Shown piece after piece: positions 34,946-46,156 of a DNA stretch of 64,000 nucleotides. The notes beneath the pieces were generated by a model that searched no databases, was not told where the DNA came from, and worked only from the letters and a program-made list of their open reading frames with translations. The stretch's first letter is position 1; the number at the start of each line of letters is the position of its first letter. A program made the translations under genes and the position numbers. Source of the DNA: Gremmenia infestans (Eukaryota > Ascomycota > Leotiomycetes > Helotiales > Hamatocanthoscyphaceae); contig JAFEVB010000044.1 in assembly GCA_032629725.1 (NCBI GenBank), forward strand, positions 1-64,000, given 5' to 3'.

Positions 34946-36717
34946 CTAAATCTCCTTGGTCACACCTTCATGACTAGAAGATTCTACGTCTCGATGGGAA
35001 ACCGAAGGCAGAATCTTGGCATCATTCCCAAGTTTTTCCACCAAATAATGTTTCGATTTTTCAGTCGCTAGATCGCCTCCGAGAATAGCAGCCTCGCCAT
35101 CAAAGAACTTGACGATTTCCTCGAGAGGGGTGTTTCGAGTCTCGATGTAGAAGAAGTAGACGGTGAGAAGCTCGACAAAGAGCCAGACGTCATAGACGAT
35201 GTAGTATTTCCAGTTGAGAGCATCGAGGGCAACAGGGTTGACGTAAGAGTTGAAAAATAGTGCAAGATCGATGGCCAAGAACATGAGAGTAAGGCCCTAG
35301 GATTGTGTTAGTAGGTTCAAGATGAGATTAAGAGCATAAGAGAGCCTACCTTGGCACGAAGTCTGTACGGCAGAATTTCAACAGCATATCCAACCAAAAG
35401 CCCAGACCAGGCCGAGTTGTAGAAGACGTAGAAGATGAAGATGAACACGATCTCGGCATACCCGGCGGCTGGGTTTCCATGTAGAGTAAATTGAGCTGCA
35501 CAGATGGTCCAGACACAGAAAGTACCGAACATTCCCCCAGTAGCGAACAAGAACAAGGGGCGACGTCCCAATTTATCGATGAAGAAACACATGGTGACGG
35601 CTGTAAGGAAGTTGATGATGTTAAGAATGCCGTTGATCTCTAATTGTGTCTTCTTGTTACTAACACCAGCCTTCCCGAGGACATCGCTCATATAGTAAGA
35701 GACGAGTCCGTTGCCGGACCATTGTGAGAAGAAACCGAGAGTGAACAGGATGAGAAGACGGCGTCGATTTCCAACAGTCTTGAAAAGATCAAACCATCCA
35801 TTGCTCTCAAACTCTTGCTCGAGCTTAATGGTGTCGTGAATTTCTCGAAACTCGATTTGGACTAGTTCGTCTTCGACATTTCCGTTGGCATGGCACTTGG
35901 CCAGGGTGTGAAGCGCTCTACCTGTTTGTCCCTTGGCGACGAGGTAACGAGGAGATTCGGGCACAAGCCTGTACTTGTATTAGAAGTTGAAGATAAAAAT
36001 CGTAAATTTGACACCAACTGGTGTATACATACCAAATAGCAATGAGTTGAATAACCGAAGGAAGTGCCTGAACGAGCGACGGGATTCTCCAAGACCACGC
36101 GTTTGGGATCGTAAAGGTGCCATAAGTGAGCCATGCAGCAACAATGCTACCAAAGTACCAGGTGCTGTTGTAGATAGTTGTGAAGATAGCACGATGTTGG
36201 GGGTGAACAAGCTCTGCAATAAGCAGTGGTGCTGAACCATGGGCAATTGCAATACCGAATCCGATGAGGAAACGGGCGGCGATAAACATTTGAATATTGA
36301 CTCCAATGGATTGTAGAATCACGCCAATAACCATGATGACACAGCCTGTAATGACACCAACACGTCTACCCAAGCCATCGGCTATGTAGGGAGTGACGGG
36401 CAGGGCGACAATCGATCCGACTGACATAATAGCGTTCAAAAGACCTCTGGTGGCAGCATCTGGGTTATGGAATGCTTTGCCATAATTAATATGGGGGTTT
36501 CGAAGTTGAATAACAAATACGTACACTTCTTCCACTCATCCAAGGCCTGGAGACCATTCATCATAGATCCATCATATCCATTTGTCGCAGAGGTGAGGAC
36601 TGCAAACATCAAAGCGACGTACAGACTTCTCATGCCGGGGTCCTTGTACCACGTCACACGGGGAAACTCCCGTCCCCCAAGCTCGAAGGTCTTCTTCGTT
36701 GCCGTGTAGAAAGGCAT
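34946..36717 (-). CDS. MFS sugar transporter (hexose/lactose-permease type)
   Basis: Exons 36717-36525, 36474-36033, 35968-35350 and 35296-34946 give 534 residues, the usual size for 12-helix sugar porters. Family marks are NGYDGSMMNGLQ in helix 1, ADGLGRRVGVITG in the loop after helix 2, PESPRYLVAKGQ after helix 6, DKLGRRPLFLF, and PLEEIVKFFDGE near the C-terminus. All three introns restore phase and conserved helices. It should import a sugar or sugar acid at the plasma membrane by proton symport; the substrate cannot be read from sequence. The upstream region has a TATA-like stretch and one CreA-type site, which would fit glucose repression (inference). Confidence 0.93.
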
Positions 36718-36800
36718 TTTGGCGATGATCTAAAAGAATAGCCAGTGTCAGAGAAAGAACTCTGGATGGAGACCTTTAAAACCTTGGGGACGTACCGACT

Positions 36801-36809
36801 TATATATAT
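36801..36809 (-). promoter_or_regulatory. TATA-like element of the sugar transporter gene
   Basis: TATATATAT lies about 85 bases upstream of the minus-strand start at 36717. Assigned by position and sequence only. Confidence 0.35.
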
Positions 36810-36961
36810 CTTACCATCCTAGTCTTTGTATAAAAGAGTCGATTTTACTTCTTCCCTTCATCCCTTCATTTAACCGCTTTTACCCTCGCAAGATCTCGAA
36901 GAAACGTGCAGTGGCGGTCCTGGGTGGATTTTTCGAAGGCCATTAGTCCAGGTCACGACAT

Positions 36962-36967
36962 GCGGGG
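36962..36967 (+). promoter_or_regulatory. Candidate CreA/Mig1-type site
   Basis: GCGGGG fits the SYGGRG consensus of the carbon catabolite repressor CreA, about 245 bases upstream of the sugar transporter. One short match is weak evidence. Confidence 0.25.
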
Positions 36968-39900
36968 GAGCCTCTTCGGCTCCACATCCCAGCTTATTTC
37001 TCCAGAATCTCCCCATTTACCCCAAATTCGGACTTGGGGAGCTAATCAAGACGACGTACAGTATCAGGAAACAGTTGCAAATTCCCGAGAGCAACCGTGC
37101 GTCAACCCCAGGAACTTAAATCTGGATCTAACTGTTCTTGTTCACGAGGCATTTATCCTAAATACCCGCTCTAATCAGAAATTAGCATCAAGCGACAAAT
37201 ATCAGCTGGATAAACGAGATCAAGGAGTTCTAGAAGGTGGACTAACAAGCTTCGCCTCTAGCTCACGCACCTCCTGTATTTGCGGTGAAGAATTTGGTGT
37301 TCTGAAAGTGTTCAATCTCGTTCTACTCCGCGAAATCGAAAGGTACCCACTTTTCACTTACGGAAATTATCCAATCCAGGGATCGCCTGATGAATAGCAT
37401 TTGATACATGATATATGTAATGCGGCTTCCCATCCCATCCAATAGTACCATTGTCTCAGGTAGCGATAGGGACACGGCCCGAGACTCCCTTCGGATTCAT
37501 ATTTGGCTGAGAAGAGTATTTCACACCCATGAAGGAAGAGATAATTCAACCAGACGTGAGAAGTACGTGATCTGGACCTGCAGCTGGACTTCGAGTAAAG
37601 TCCTCGTAACTCGTGATGGGCTCCTGTCAGCTGCGGCCACGGGTCGGATACGGATACAAGGCGCGTCCTCCCATAAGTATACTCCACATTGGACTTCCAA
37701 TATTTGAGACGATCTCGTGTTGATATCGTAAGACTGAAAGAGCAAAATCCACCGTACAGTTTTATTTGCTGGTTTCTAAAGCAATAGCTTCGTGAACCAA
37801 AATATCTTGAAAACGGAAGCCACACCAAGCTAGACTTTGCAGTCATCCGAAGAGCATGAGCTGGTTAAGAATTTGTATGTCTGTATTGTCCAACCATGCA
37901 TTGCCAGACTGACCGCATACACAAGTCGAATATCGAGGGCTCGATATTGCTTATTCCTTCGAGGCCAGCAGAGTCCTATGTTCTCGTATTCAAACTTTCG
38001 CAAAGAAGCTGATATCGCATCTTATGAAAACAGGATGGCATTGAATGTTGTGAGATGTTGGTTGATAGTCTCAAGCTTAAATCTCATTCCAAACGCCACT
38101 TGATGAAGAGTTGATTGGCTTCCAACCATGGGTCCCGTTTTGTCTAGTATTGCATGTTTTGTTTTGAAGATCTTATTGCACTCAGAATACCTTCGGATCC
38201 AAGAATCAGTAATCCAGTGGAAGGGTGTGTACTTGCGAAACCAAAATTCCAATCTGATTAGTATTCGGACCACGAGTAATGTCAGCTTCAAGCGGATAGG
38301 GTTTGTAAGATTATGACGTATTTCCATAAATTTAGTGAAGATGATTCTCACGTTATTTCACCAGGACAACGTCAAGTGACCGAAACATCCTATTCGAATA
38401 GCGTCAGAATTTCTGAGCGGGTGAGGCCGTCCGCTCCTTTGATCGTGATCGATGGGGAAAATATTTATAACAGACCTCAACTTGAGAACTTCAATATCGA
38501 AATGATAATGCTGAGGGATAAGATGGAGTTTGACAGAGTTTTGAAGCCACCACGCTCTTATCTTTATCAGATTGGCGAAAGCTTCATGTCGTCTCAATTG
38601 AGGCTCAAGCTTCAACATCGCATGCGCAGGCCATTTCTTCTTTTCTCAATCTACAGTCTCATAGAGTGGGTCCGTTGAGAATACTGGACTTGATGCTCTG
38701 ATCAAGCCTTTTTGTAATTTCAACGGCAAGCCAGCCCAATACCGTGTGGCGCGCTCTAAAGTACGAAGTATAGTCCCATCGTTACCTAGATGCAGTAGCA
38801 CGCAGATAAGATAGCAGGATACCCCGCTTCGGTTTATGGAGATGATCGGGGTATGATGATCGAGGAGTTGGAAAGAATACCAAATTCGATGAGGTTAACG
38901 TTTTTAACAGACATGAGGTAAGCAGCACGCGGTATTGAAATCCCACTCCTGGCTGAAGGAACTTCGAAGAGGCGCCAGAAACGAAACGTTATTGGGAAAA
39001 GATGTCTTGCTGACTACTTAATCTTTGCGCTCTATGTACTGGACGGAGAAGCAAATGGAGAAGCAAACATTCCAGGTTAATATCAATGAGGTCGTGGACG
39101 TGACGCGTGAGGGAATAAAAAGAGGTCGAGTTACAAGAGGGCCGCTAAATCCAGTCTAGCGCGAACCTTGCCACGCTACGAATACAAAGTAGGTACTTGC
39201 TGGAAATCGATTATTTACATTCTTTAGCTTACATGTATTATATTCAAATAACTCTACATCCTAGAGCCTGCAGGTTTGAATCAGGCCAAATGATGAACAA
39301 GCACATAAAATGACTGTCATTAAAAGTCCAAATCATCAAAGCGCACCCCCGGAGCTCGAGATCGAAGTCTGGCGAATACAAGAGACCTATAAGCTCGAGC
39401 TCCTTTGAATTTCTCCCCCTTTGCCTGTTATAGAGGTGGCTTTAGAGTTTTCCCAACTAGAGCGGTGCGCCACAATTCGGTATTTTCCAGTTCATTCGCA
39501 CGATTCTTTATACTGCCCCTCATGTTATTAGAAGAGAGATTTGTTGTTCTTAAGTGTTTTTTTCAGCAACGAATTGTGGCGAACGTATTTCTATAATAGT
39601 CTTTCGATATTAGTGTGAGTTATTCCATCCTATGGCTCGCGATCCCGAGAAAGGGTTTTGAGACCACTGATTCAACAGTCAGCGAGAAAGGTCCTTGATT
39701 TCGTTCCTGCACGATACATTCCGTACCGATCTCCTATTATCTTATAATATTCCGGCGGATTGAGATCTGCTGGAATAACGTTAATCAAGTTGAGCCAGTA
39801 TTTAGGGTGAGCTAGGCCCAACCTAATAGGAAGAAGCTCCCTACTACTGCCCAAGAGTGCGTCATGATTCCATGTAGACTACTGATAGACATTATTTAAG

Positions 39901-40168
39901 ATATAGAGCGAGGGCTGTGAAGAGTCTGGGTCATTGATTAGGTTTTTCCACACATCCCCTGATTCTCGCTACAGGCAAGCGAACGACCCCTTTTCTCAAC
40001 CCCGCCATTTACTATAACCTCAGACATATTTCTCTGGTATACCTGGAGAATACAACTAAAACGAATGTGAATCCACTGGAAGACTCTCCTGCTTTGAGAA
40101 TTTGCATTTAATTTCGACGCCTACGTGGTTAATATAAATGGTTTCATTTCTTTTAAGCTCAAGGCATC

Positions 40169-41839
40169 TTAGCCCAAAAACCCCGCAACAACACTTGCAA
40201 ATTCCTCTGGTTTCTCAACCATTGGCAAATGTCCCGCATTCTCAATAACCTTGTACTCAGCCCCACTCGACCCATATGCACTCGCCATCTCCTTCATCGT
40301 GCCTGGCAATACTCCATCGCCGCCCCCAACAAGGAACATGCCCTTCACCTTACTACTCTTCATCTCCTCTTTCAAATCATACTCAAAAAGCGCTCTCACA
40401 CTACTCCTAAAGCCCTCCAAACTATTCGTCTCGACCATCTCCTTGATACGTTCCATCTCAGGCGTGTCGTGATTTTCCTTCACGAACCAGCGGCGGACTG
40501 TCATATCTGCCAGTCCTTTACCCACGATCGCCTCGCCTGAAGATACAGAAAAAGCGTTTTCTTTTTCACAGATCACGATACGGTCGCCCCATGCTTTGCT
40601 GTTCCCAGCGGGAGATTTGGAAGAGGTGTCGCAGCTGATGAAACTCGCCACTCGCTCTGGGTATCTCAACGCCGTATTAAGAGTAGTGGCGCCGCCGAGC
40701 GAAACACCGATTATCGCTGCTGCTTTCTTGACTCTCAATGCATCTAAGATGGCAATCACATCGGAAGCCAAGACATCTACGGTAATCGGTTTTGTGCCGC
40801 AAGCAGAGGAGCGGCCTCGAGTGAGGTAGCGCAGGACGCGGTATTTCTGGTTTGTCGGGTTCGAGAAGAAGGAGGAGAGGAAGTTGTCCCATATTCCCCA
40901 GGTTACAAGGATGCTATTCGTGAGGACTATGAGGGGTGCGGAGGGGTCGGCTGAGCCTTCGAGGCGGTAGGGAAGATTCACGCCGTCGGGTGTAGTGATG
41001 TAGGATTCTATCGCGCCTGCTGGGGCGTTGAACGCGGATGTGGAGAAGGTTTTGGTGATATAGGCATGTTGAGGATCTGTGGAGTTCCAACTCCAGAGAT
41101 TGGGGGAGAGGTATCGTGGTGCGGGGCCAAATGTGTAGTATGAATTATAGACTCGCCGTTTCATCTCCTTCACCACCTTGCTTTGAACCTCTTTGGCCCA
41201 TGGCGTAGTCCTCGCAGCTTGTAGTTCTGGTGCTCCTGATAATCCATTTTTGGTCGAATAGTCATACAAGGCGAGGTATTGGGCTGGGGCTTGAGGATCA
41301 ATCGAGGATGTAACAAAACGACGTGTCCGTAGCCATCCTGGGACTTTCGACATCATTTCAGTATGCTCTTCTCTATACCACTTATTCAGTTTCTCTTCCA
41401 TGCCCTCTCCAGGTTGTAAGTCGATAAATACGGCAACCATAACATTTTCCTGCCCCTCGTTTTCCACTTCTTCCAGCCTCCGGAATTCTTTACTTTCTTT
41501 ACTTTCGACTAAATCATAAAGTTTCCGGTCCACATGAATCTGCGCCATTGTATTTGCCTCCCTCGGCGTTTTTGATGGTGGACCTCGCAAGCGGAGATAT
41601 GTTTCTTTGGTCATCTCATTCATATCTGTGACATCGTATATTGCCATCCATGCTGGTTTCGCTTCCGAAGCATCTTTGCCCTCCAGATCGCTCGCACGAT
41701 AACGGAAGCCATTATTGAAAAAAGGTAATCGGACACGCAAAGGCCCGTGTTCGTTATTGTACCAGTCATGGAATTGTGAGACAGGCAGCCCGGCCTTGGG
41801 CTGCATCGTCACATAAAGAATACCGGGTGTAGGTGCCAT
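40169..41839 (-). CDS. EthD-like (tandem) dimeric alpha/beta-barrel domain fused to alpha/beta-hydrolase (enol-lactonase type)
   Basis: A single 556-residue exon. The N-terminal half has two related ferredoxin-like repeats, each starting with a strand and carrying a WY-x-x-EH motif: HDWYNNEHGPLR (about 25-34) and NKWYREEHTEMM (about 150-160). The C-terminal half from about residue 265 is an alpha/beta-hydrolase with nucleophile elbow GVSLGGATTL, acid loop GGGDGVLPG and catalytic His in AGHLPMVEKPEEF. Within the superfamily it resembles 3-oxoadipate enol-lactone hydrolase. EthD-like domains occur in enzymes and accessory proteins of aromatic degradation. Its neighbours, a cyclase-like propeller and an intradiol dioxygenase, support a role in the lower beta-ketoadipate pathway. 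Confidence 0.85.
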   Translation of the reverse strand: MAPTPGILYVTMQPKAGLPVSQFHDWYNNEHGPLRVRLPFFNNGFRYRASDLEGKDASEAKPAWMAIYDVTDMNEMTKETYLRLRGPPSKTPREANTMAQIHVDRKLYDLVESKESKEFRRLEEVENEGQENVMVAVFIDLQPGEGMEEKLNKWYREEHTEMMSKVPGWLRTRRFVTSSIDPQAPAQYLALYDYSTKNGLSGAPELQAARTTPWAKEVQSKVVKEMKRRVYNSYYTFGPAPRYLSPNLWSWNSTDPQHAYITKTFSTSAFNAPAGAIESYITTPDGVNLPYRLEGSADPSAPLIVLTNSILVTWGIWDNFLSSFFSNPTNQKYRVLRYLTRGRSSACGTKPITVDVLASDVIAILDALRVKKAAAIIGVSLGGATTLNTALRYPERVASFISCDTSSKSPAGNSKAWGDRIVICEKENAFSVSSGEAIVGKGLADMTVRRWFVKENHDTPEMERIKEMVETNSLEGFRSSVRALFEYDLKEEMKSSKVKGMFLVGGGDGVLPGTMKEMASAYGSSGAEYKVIENAGHLPMVEKPEEFASVVAGFLG

Positions 41840-42317
41840 TGTTTTTTTTTGCTGGGGGTTGATGCAATGATGGTCTGATTCTTGTTTGATTCAGGACTTT
41901 CGGCTGCTTCAATGTATTGGGATAAAGTTTGAAGGATGAGACGGAAATGAAAAAGGTACAGGTAGAATCTTTATCCGAGAATTGCTCCCATTTACAAAGT
42001 CCTGCCCCACCATCGTGGCTGGTTACGTCGGTGCGGGGAGAAAACGCGGGAGTGTCGCGCGGGAAAGAGAATGACAGGGGTCTGACATCACGTGCTAGAA
42101 AATGAAATATAGTTGGTTACTATTGAATTAAGATCCTCGTGACCATAATATAGTGAAAGTGATACTTCGTAGATTTGCGGGTTTCAAGTTTGAGATTTAA
42201 GGTTGGGATCATACTGGCTTTAGATTAGTTGTACTTTCAGGTTTCACAAATGTAGAAGAGAATATCAATTTGATATTTATCGGCTATGTCTATCTATCCA
42301 ATCTAAAATATATTGCA
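41840..42317. other. Intergenic, promoter of the EthD-hydrolase gene
   Basis: 478 bases, no gene recognised. A homopolymer of eight or so T lies just upstream of the start codon at about 41841. Confidence 0.5.
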
Positions 42318-43577
42318 TCAATCGTACCAAATTGCATTCATCCCAAATCCAGGTTCTTTCACATCACAATGGGCAACTCTTCCCAAAAATTCATCCTTCC
42401 ACCTATAAATTTCCAACCAGCCTTCTTGATCATCCGTCAATGCCAGATACTCATCACTCCAAGGACAAGGGCTGACAGCGTTCGAATGCCCTCCGCTTGT
42501 TGGTGTAGGATTAAGACATATTTGTCTTTCAATATTCCCAGCTGGTCCCAAGGCAAAGGCCGCAATGTAGCCAGTCAGGTCGAATTTGTTGGCTCGGGAT
42601 GTGGCAAAGAGGTATTTCCCACTTTGGGAGAGAAACACAACATCTGAGCGATATAATTTTCCACCTGGATTTGGGATACCTATTTCACATTAGCTGTTTC
42701 CTCCCATGAGCAGAAGGAATTCTTGCCTGGTGGAATGAGAGGATATGTGATGTGAGTAAATACAGGACAATGGCTTTGCTCATCAATGACATAGACAGCC
42801 AATCTGTTCCCGGCCTCCATCAGAACGTATAGATAAGCTCCGCTTGGATGTATAGCCACCCATCGAGGATGATCTAATGGATCCGGGGCTTCCAAACATC
42901 CAACTAGAGTCAGGTGACCCGTCTCTGGGTCCTTCTTGTGTGTCCATACTTTATTGCCTCTTAAATCTGCAGAGTAGAGATATTTCTCGCTAGCATCAAA
43001 CACCATACCGTGGATCCCAGTCTTGGGCATATACTCATAGTTCTGTACACATTTCTCCAGCGCTCCCTCTTGGTTGACGGAGAAGACATTACCCCAGCCA
43101 GCATGATCATAGAATGGGTTTCCGTAAATATTGAAAGGGGGTTGGTTTGCTGCTAGTACAAAAATGGCTCTTGTATTTGTCTCCGAACTTGCAGCTTTTG
43201 CTGGTGAGGTATGAGAAAAAACCATGTGATAGATCTGGGGTCACACTCACGATCATGACCCATTGGATGTGAAGCATTGTGGATAATCTCTGTTGGACTT
43301 TTGACGGTGAAACTGGACCACTTCTTCATCGCCGCTCCATAGATATTCTTTTTCGCATGCTAAACTCGGAAGAGGAGGGTCAGTCAATTGTTCTTTGATT
43401 ATATGCATAAATAAACACAAATCAGTAACTTGCATCAAATGTCATCCATGAAATTGGCTCGTCTTCTGGAATGGCAGTCCTCTTGATCATCTTTAGAGTC
43501 AAGGCTTCATCGTCGAATTGGAAAGTGAAAATAGCTCCTGGTGAGGTCCATGTCCCCACCATCAAATGATGTAACAT
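42318..43577 (-). CDS. Carboxy-cis,cis-muconate cyclase-like beta-propeller enzyme
   Basis: Exons 43577-43434, 43359-43251, 43200-42727 and 42679-42318 give 362 residues. Introns 1 and 3 have GC donors (GCAAGT and GCAAGA); intron 2 is GT-AG. The model recovers ISWMTFDHAKKNIYGAAMKKW and PLIPPGIPNPGG. The fold is the seven-bladed propeller of fungal 3-carboxy-muconate lactonizing enzyme. From memory the Neurospora enzyme uses His148, Arg196, Glu212 and Arg274; here His148 (GIHGMVF), Arg197 (HPRWVA), Glu213 (LMEAGN) and Arg271 (ATSRAN) occupy nearly the same positions. It should cyclise a muconate or carboxymuconate to the lactone. The start MLHHLMVGTW (43577) was chosen over an ATG at 43682 because it begins at the first propeller strand. 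Confidence 0.87.
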
Positions 43578-44248
43578 GGTGCAGCGTGAGCTGGAGTGAA
43601 AGGAAGTCGAATGATCTTTGGCAATGGGATATGATGTTGAAATGAGGCCAGGAATTGGACGTCTGAGTAATGCTCTATGCATAAAAGTCGCAACTTACGT
43701 GGATTATTTTTGCTTTGCTTGGGGAGAGGATTTCTACAGTCCCTAGCCTACCTAGGGATGGGATGGATGCCGATAAGTGCAACCGAAAAGGAGAGGCGGG
43801 TGAGAATTACGAATGCTGTCAATGGCTGAATGTAGAAGGTGGGGCCATATTCAAGTAGTGGAGAAGCACAATGCGGGGAGAGAAAACGGCAGAATATACA
43901 TCCGTAACTTGCCCCCTGGCGCCAGACTACACACATCCAGCTGAATTCAACGAATGCCAATTGGTTCCGTTCAAGAGGGTAGAAGCCGACTGACATGCCG
44001 CCACTCTGAATTTACCACACACGAGGAGGGGTAGGAGGCATTTCAACCATGCAAAGGTAATTCATTCGGTCCATCGTCTTTAACGCCGGCTCGCTGGGCT
44101 TTTCATTAAAAGGTCTGGATACCCACTGGTAGGACTCTTCTTTTCTCATCCCATCTCTCTTGTCAAGACATCCATCCATCCCTTCAATACAATCAGGTCG
44201 CATCATCAAATACAAACCTCTTCATACTCCTCAGACACCACCATCATC
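43578..44248. promoter_or_regulatory. Divergent promoter region of the cyclase and dioxygenase genes
   Basis: 671 bases between divergent start codons of two genes likely to act in one pathway, so co-regulation from this region is plausible. A CCTAGG motif lies at about 43749-43754. No regulator site is assigned. Confidence 0.5.
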
Positions 44249-45265
44249 ATGTCTAGATTCGATCCCAACTTCACCAAGCATTGCATTGACACTATCGGTC
44301 CCAAGACCGACCCAAGAAGCCGTGAAGTCCTTGGCTCTCTCATTAAGCACATTCATGACTTCGCGCGCGAAGTTGAGCTCACCCCAGATGAGTGGATGAT
44401 GGGAGTAAAATTCGTCAACTCGATCGGACAAGCCAGCACTCCAATCAGAAATGAAGGACAGCGAATTTCGGACGTTATTGGACTCGAATCGTAAGTAGCA
44501 TTTCCCCCAGATCATTAATATTGATAATAACCATTTCCAGCCTTGTCGATGAAATTGCACACGCAATGTTGTCCGATGGCGCCAATCCCACATCCTCCTC
44601 TATTCTCGGCCCTTTCTGGTCACCAAACGCACCATTTCGTGAGCTCGGTGGAAGCATCATCCAAGACCCCGCCCCAGGCGGACACCCTACTCTTATGCAC
44701 GGCAAGGTCACCGATCTCTTGACTGGAAAAGGCATCCCAAACGCAGTCTTTGACATCTGGCAAGCATCGTCAAATGGCAAATACGATTTTCAAGACCCAG
44801 ACAATCAAACAGACAACAACCTGCGAGGAAAGTTCAGGACAGATGCCAATGGCGAATACCACTTTTACTGCCTCAAGCCTACTGCCTATTCGCTGCCAAC
44901 TGATGGGCCAGCTGGTGTACTACTGAAGCTGTTGGATCGCCATCCTATGCGCCCGGCCCATATTCATCTTATGGTAAGCTATTCTTCATTCCACTTCAAT
45001 GAGCAGCGACTAATATTTCTTTCTGCAGATCTCCCACGATGATTTCAAACCCGTTACCACACAGATCTTCCCCAAAGACGACCCATATCTCACGACCGAT
45101 ACCGTTTTCGCTGTGAAGGATGATTTGGTTGTGGACTTCCTCCCAAGAAAAGACGATCCTAAAGCAGAAATGGATTTGGAATATAATGTGAAGCTTGCCC
45201 CGAAATCATATACTGGTGTTTCGCCTGTATCTCAGACTACGATCGGATTGGAGCCAAGACTATAG
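44249..45265 (+). CDS. Intradiol ring-cleavage dioxygenase (catechol or hydroxyquinol 1,2-dioxygenase)
   Basis: Exons 44249-44490, 44541-44973 and 45029-45265 give 303 residues. An N-terminal helical dimerisation domain (to about 100) precedes the catalytic beta-sandwich. The four Fe(III) ligands of this family are visible: Tyr162 (NGKYDFQDP), Tyr197 (PTAYSLP), His221 and His223 (RPAHIHLM). LGPFW and DIWQASSNG are further family marks. The enzyme opens catechol-type rings between the hydroxyls using O2 to form a muconate. Whether it prefers catechol or hydroxyquinol cannot be decided from sequence by eye. It is divergent from the propeller cyclase. Confidence 0.93.
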
Positions 45266-46156
45266 AGGATGCAGGTTGAAGGGCGGAGATAAGAGGGCGA
45301 TATCTGACACTATTATGATGGTCTCGAGTTAATTTGCCTATTTTATGGCTCATGAAAGCTGGCGTTTTGTATTTGGGTGTATATATGGAGTATTGATTCG
45401 TATGTTACATTCTACAATGAAGTAGGTTCTATCTATTCCACGTACTATAATTTGTCGTTTGAAGTGCCTTGTACGACTGTGACCTCGTATCCTTCCCACA
45501 TGATACCACGATGTGGGTTTTACTCCTTGATCCGCCACTAATGAATGGATCTCAAGAAACAACTTGTCTTTTGGTCTATAGCAGAAAAGCTTCTTAAGTG
45601 GGAATTTTTCACTTCGTGTCGGACATTTCGGCATCGACTATTGAACTACAGTACCTAGGTACTGTGGGTCATATTGTAGGTAGACTAAAAATGCCCCTTT
45701 CAGTAAATCTGACCAATACCGTGAACTCTGTATAACATAAATTAAAAGGCATAAATCACCGACATGCAACAAAAGCTTCATCCTCAAATCACATCACTTT
45801 TACCCCTCACTTACCCCGCTCACGTGCGGTAATTTAGATTGCAGTACAGTAACATAAAAATCTCGCATCGCACCCTGCAATCTTCTGATCTTCATCATGA
45901 TGAGCATTACTTGCGTCCAATACGGAAGGTCTCGACACTTGAGATAGCTTGATCCCGGACGTTCCTGCATGTGGTGCATGTATGTGAGAAGGATGGGGAT
46001 AGGATAGTACCCCCGGAAGGTACAGCATTGCCATGGGTAGCTTTCTTTCCTTTCTTCGTTCCCTTTTCTTTCTTTTATTTTCTCTTCTTCTTCCTTTCGT
46101 TGCTTTCGGGTTCTCAGCGGAGGAAAGCCTTCAATTGTGGCAAGAGTTCCTTCACA
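45266..46156. other. Intergenic, GH92 promoter with CT-rich tract
   Basis: It contains TACCTAGGTA at 45652-45661 and a pyrimidine-rich tract at about 46042-46110 just before the GH92 ATG. No separate gene is recognised; an in-frame extension of the GH92 ORF back to 45971 crosses the CT tract and is probably untranslated. Confidence 0.55.

Larger units (their letters stand above)
36718..40168. other. Long gene-poor intergenic region
   Basis: About 3.4 kb without a supported gene. ORFs at 36906-37397 and 38313-38678 (plus) and 37367-37846 (minus) overlap one another, lack domains and look like chance frames. No terminal repeats, transposase remnants or simple repeats were noticed. Confidence 0.45.

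Noticed and set aside
36906..37846. Overlapping ORFs of 163 (plus) and 159 (minus) codons
   Set aside because: No domain, no conserved motif, no exon partners and mutual overlap. They look like chance frames.
45971..46156. GH92 start at the first in-frame ATG (45971)
   Set aside because: The extra 62 codons cross a CT-rich promoter-like tract, and the ATG at 46157 begins directly with a good signal peptide.
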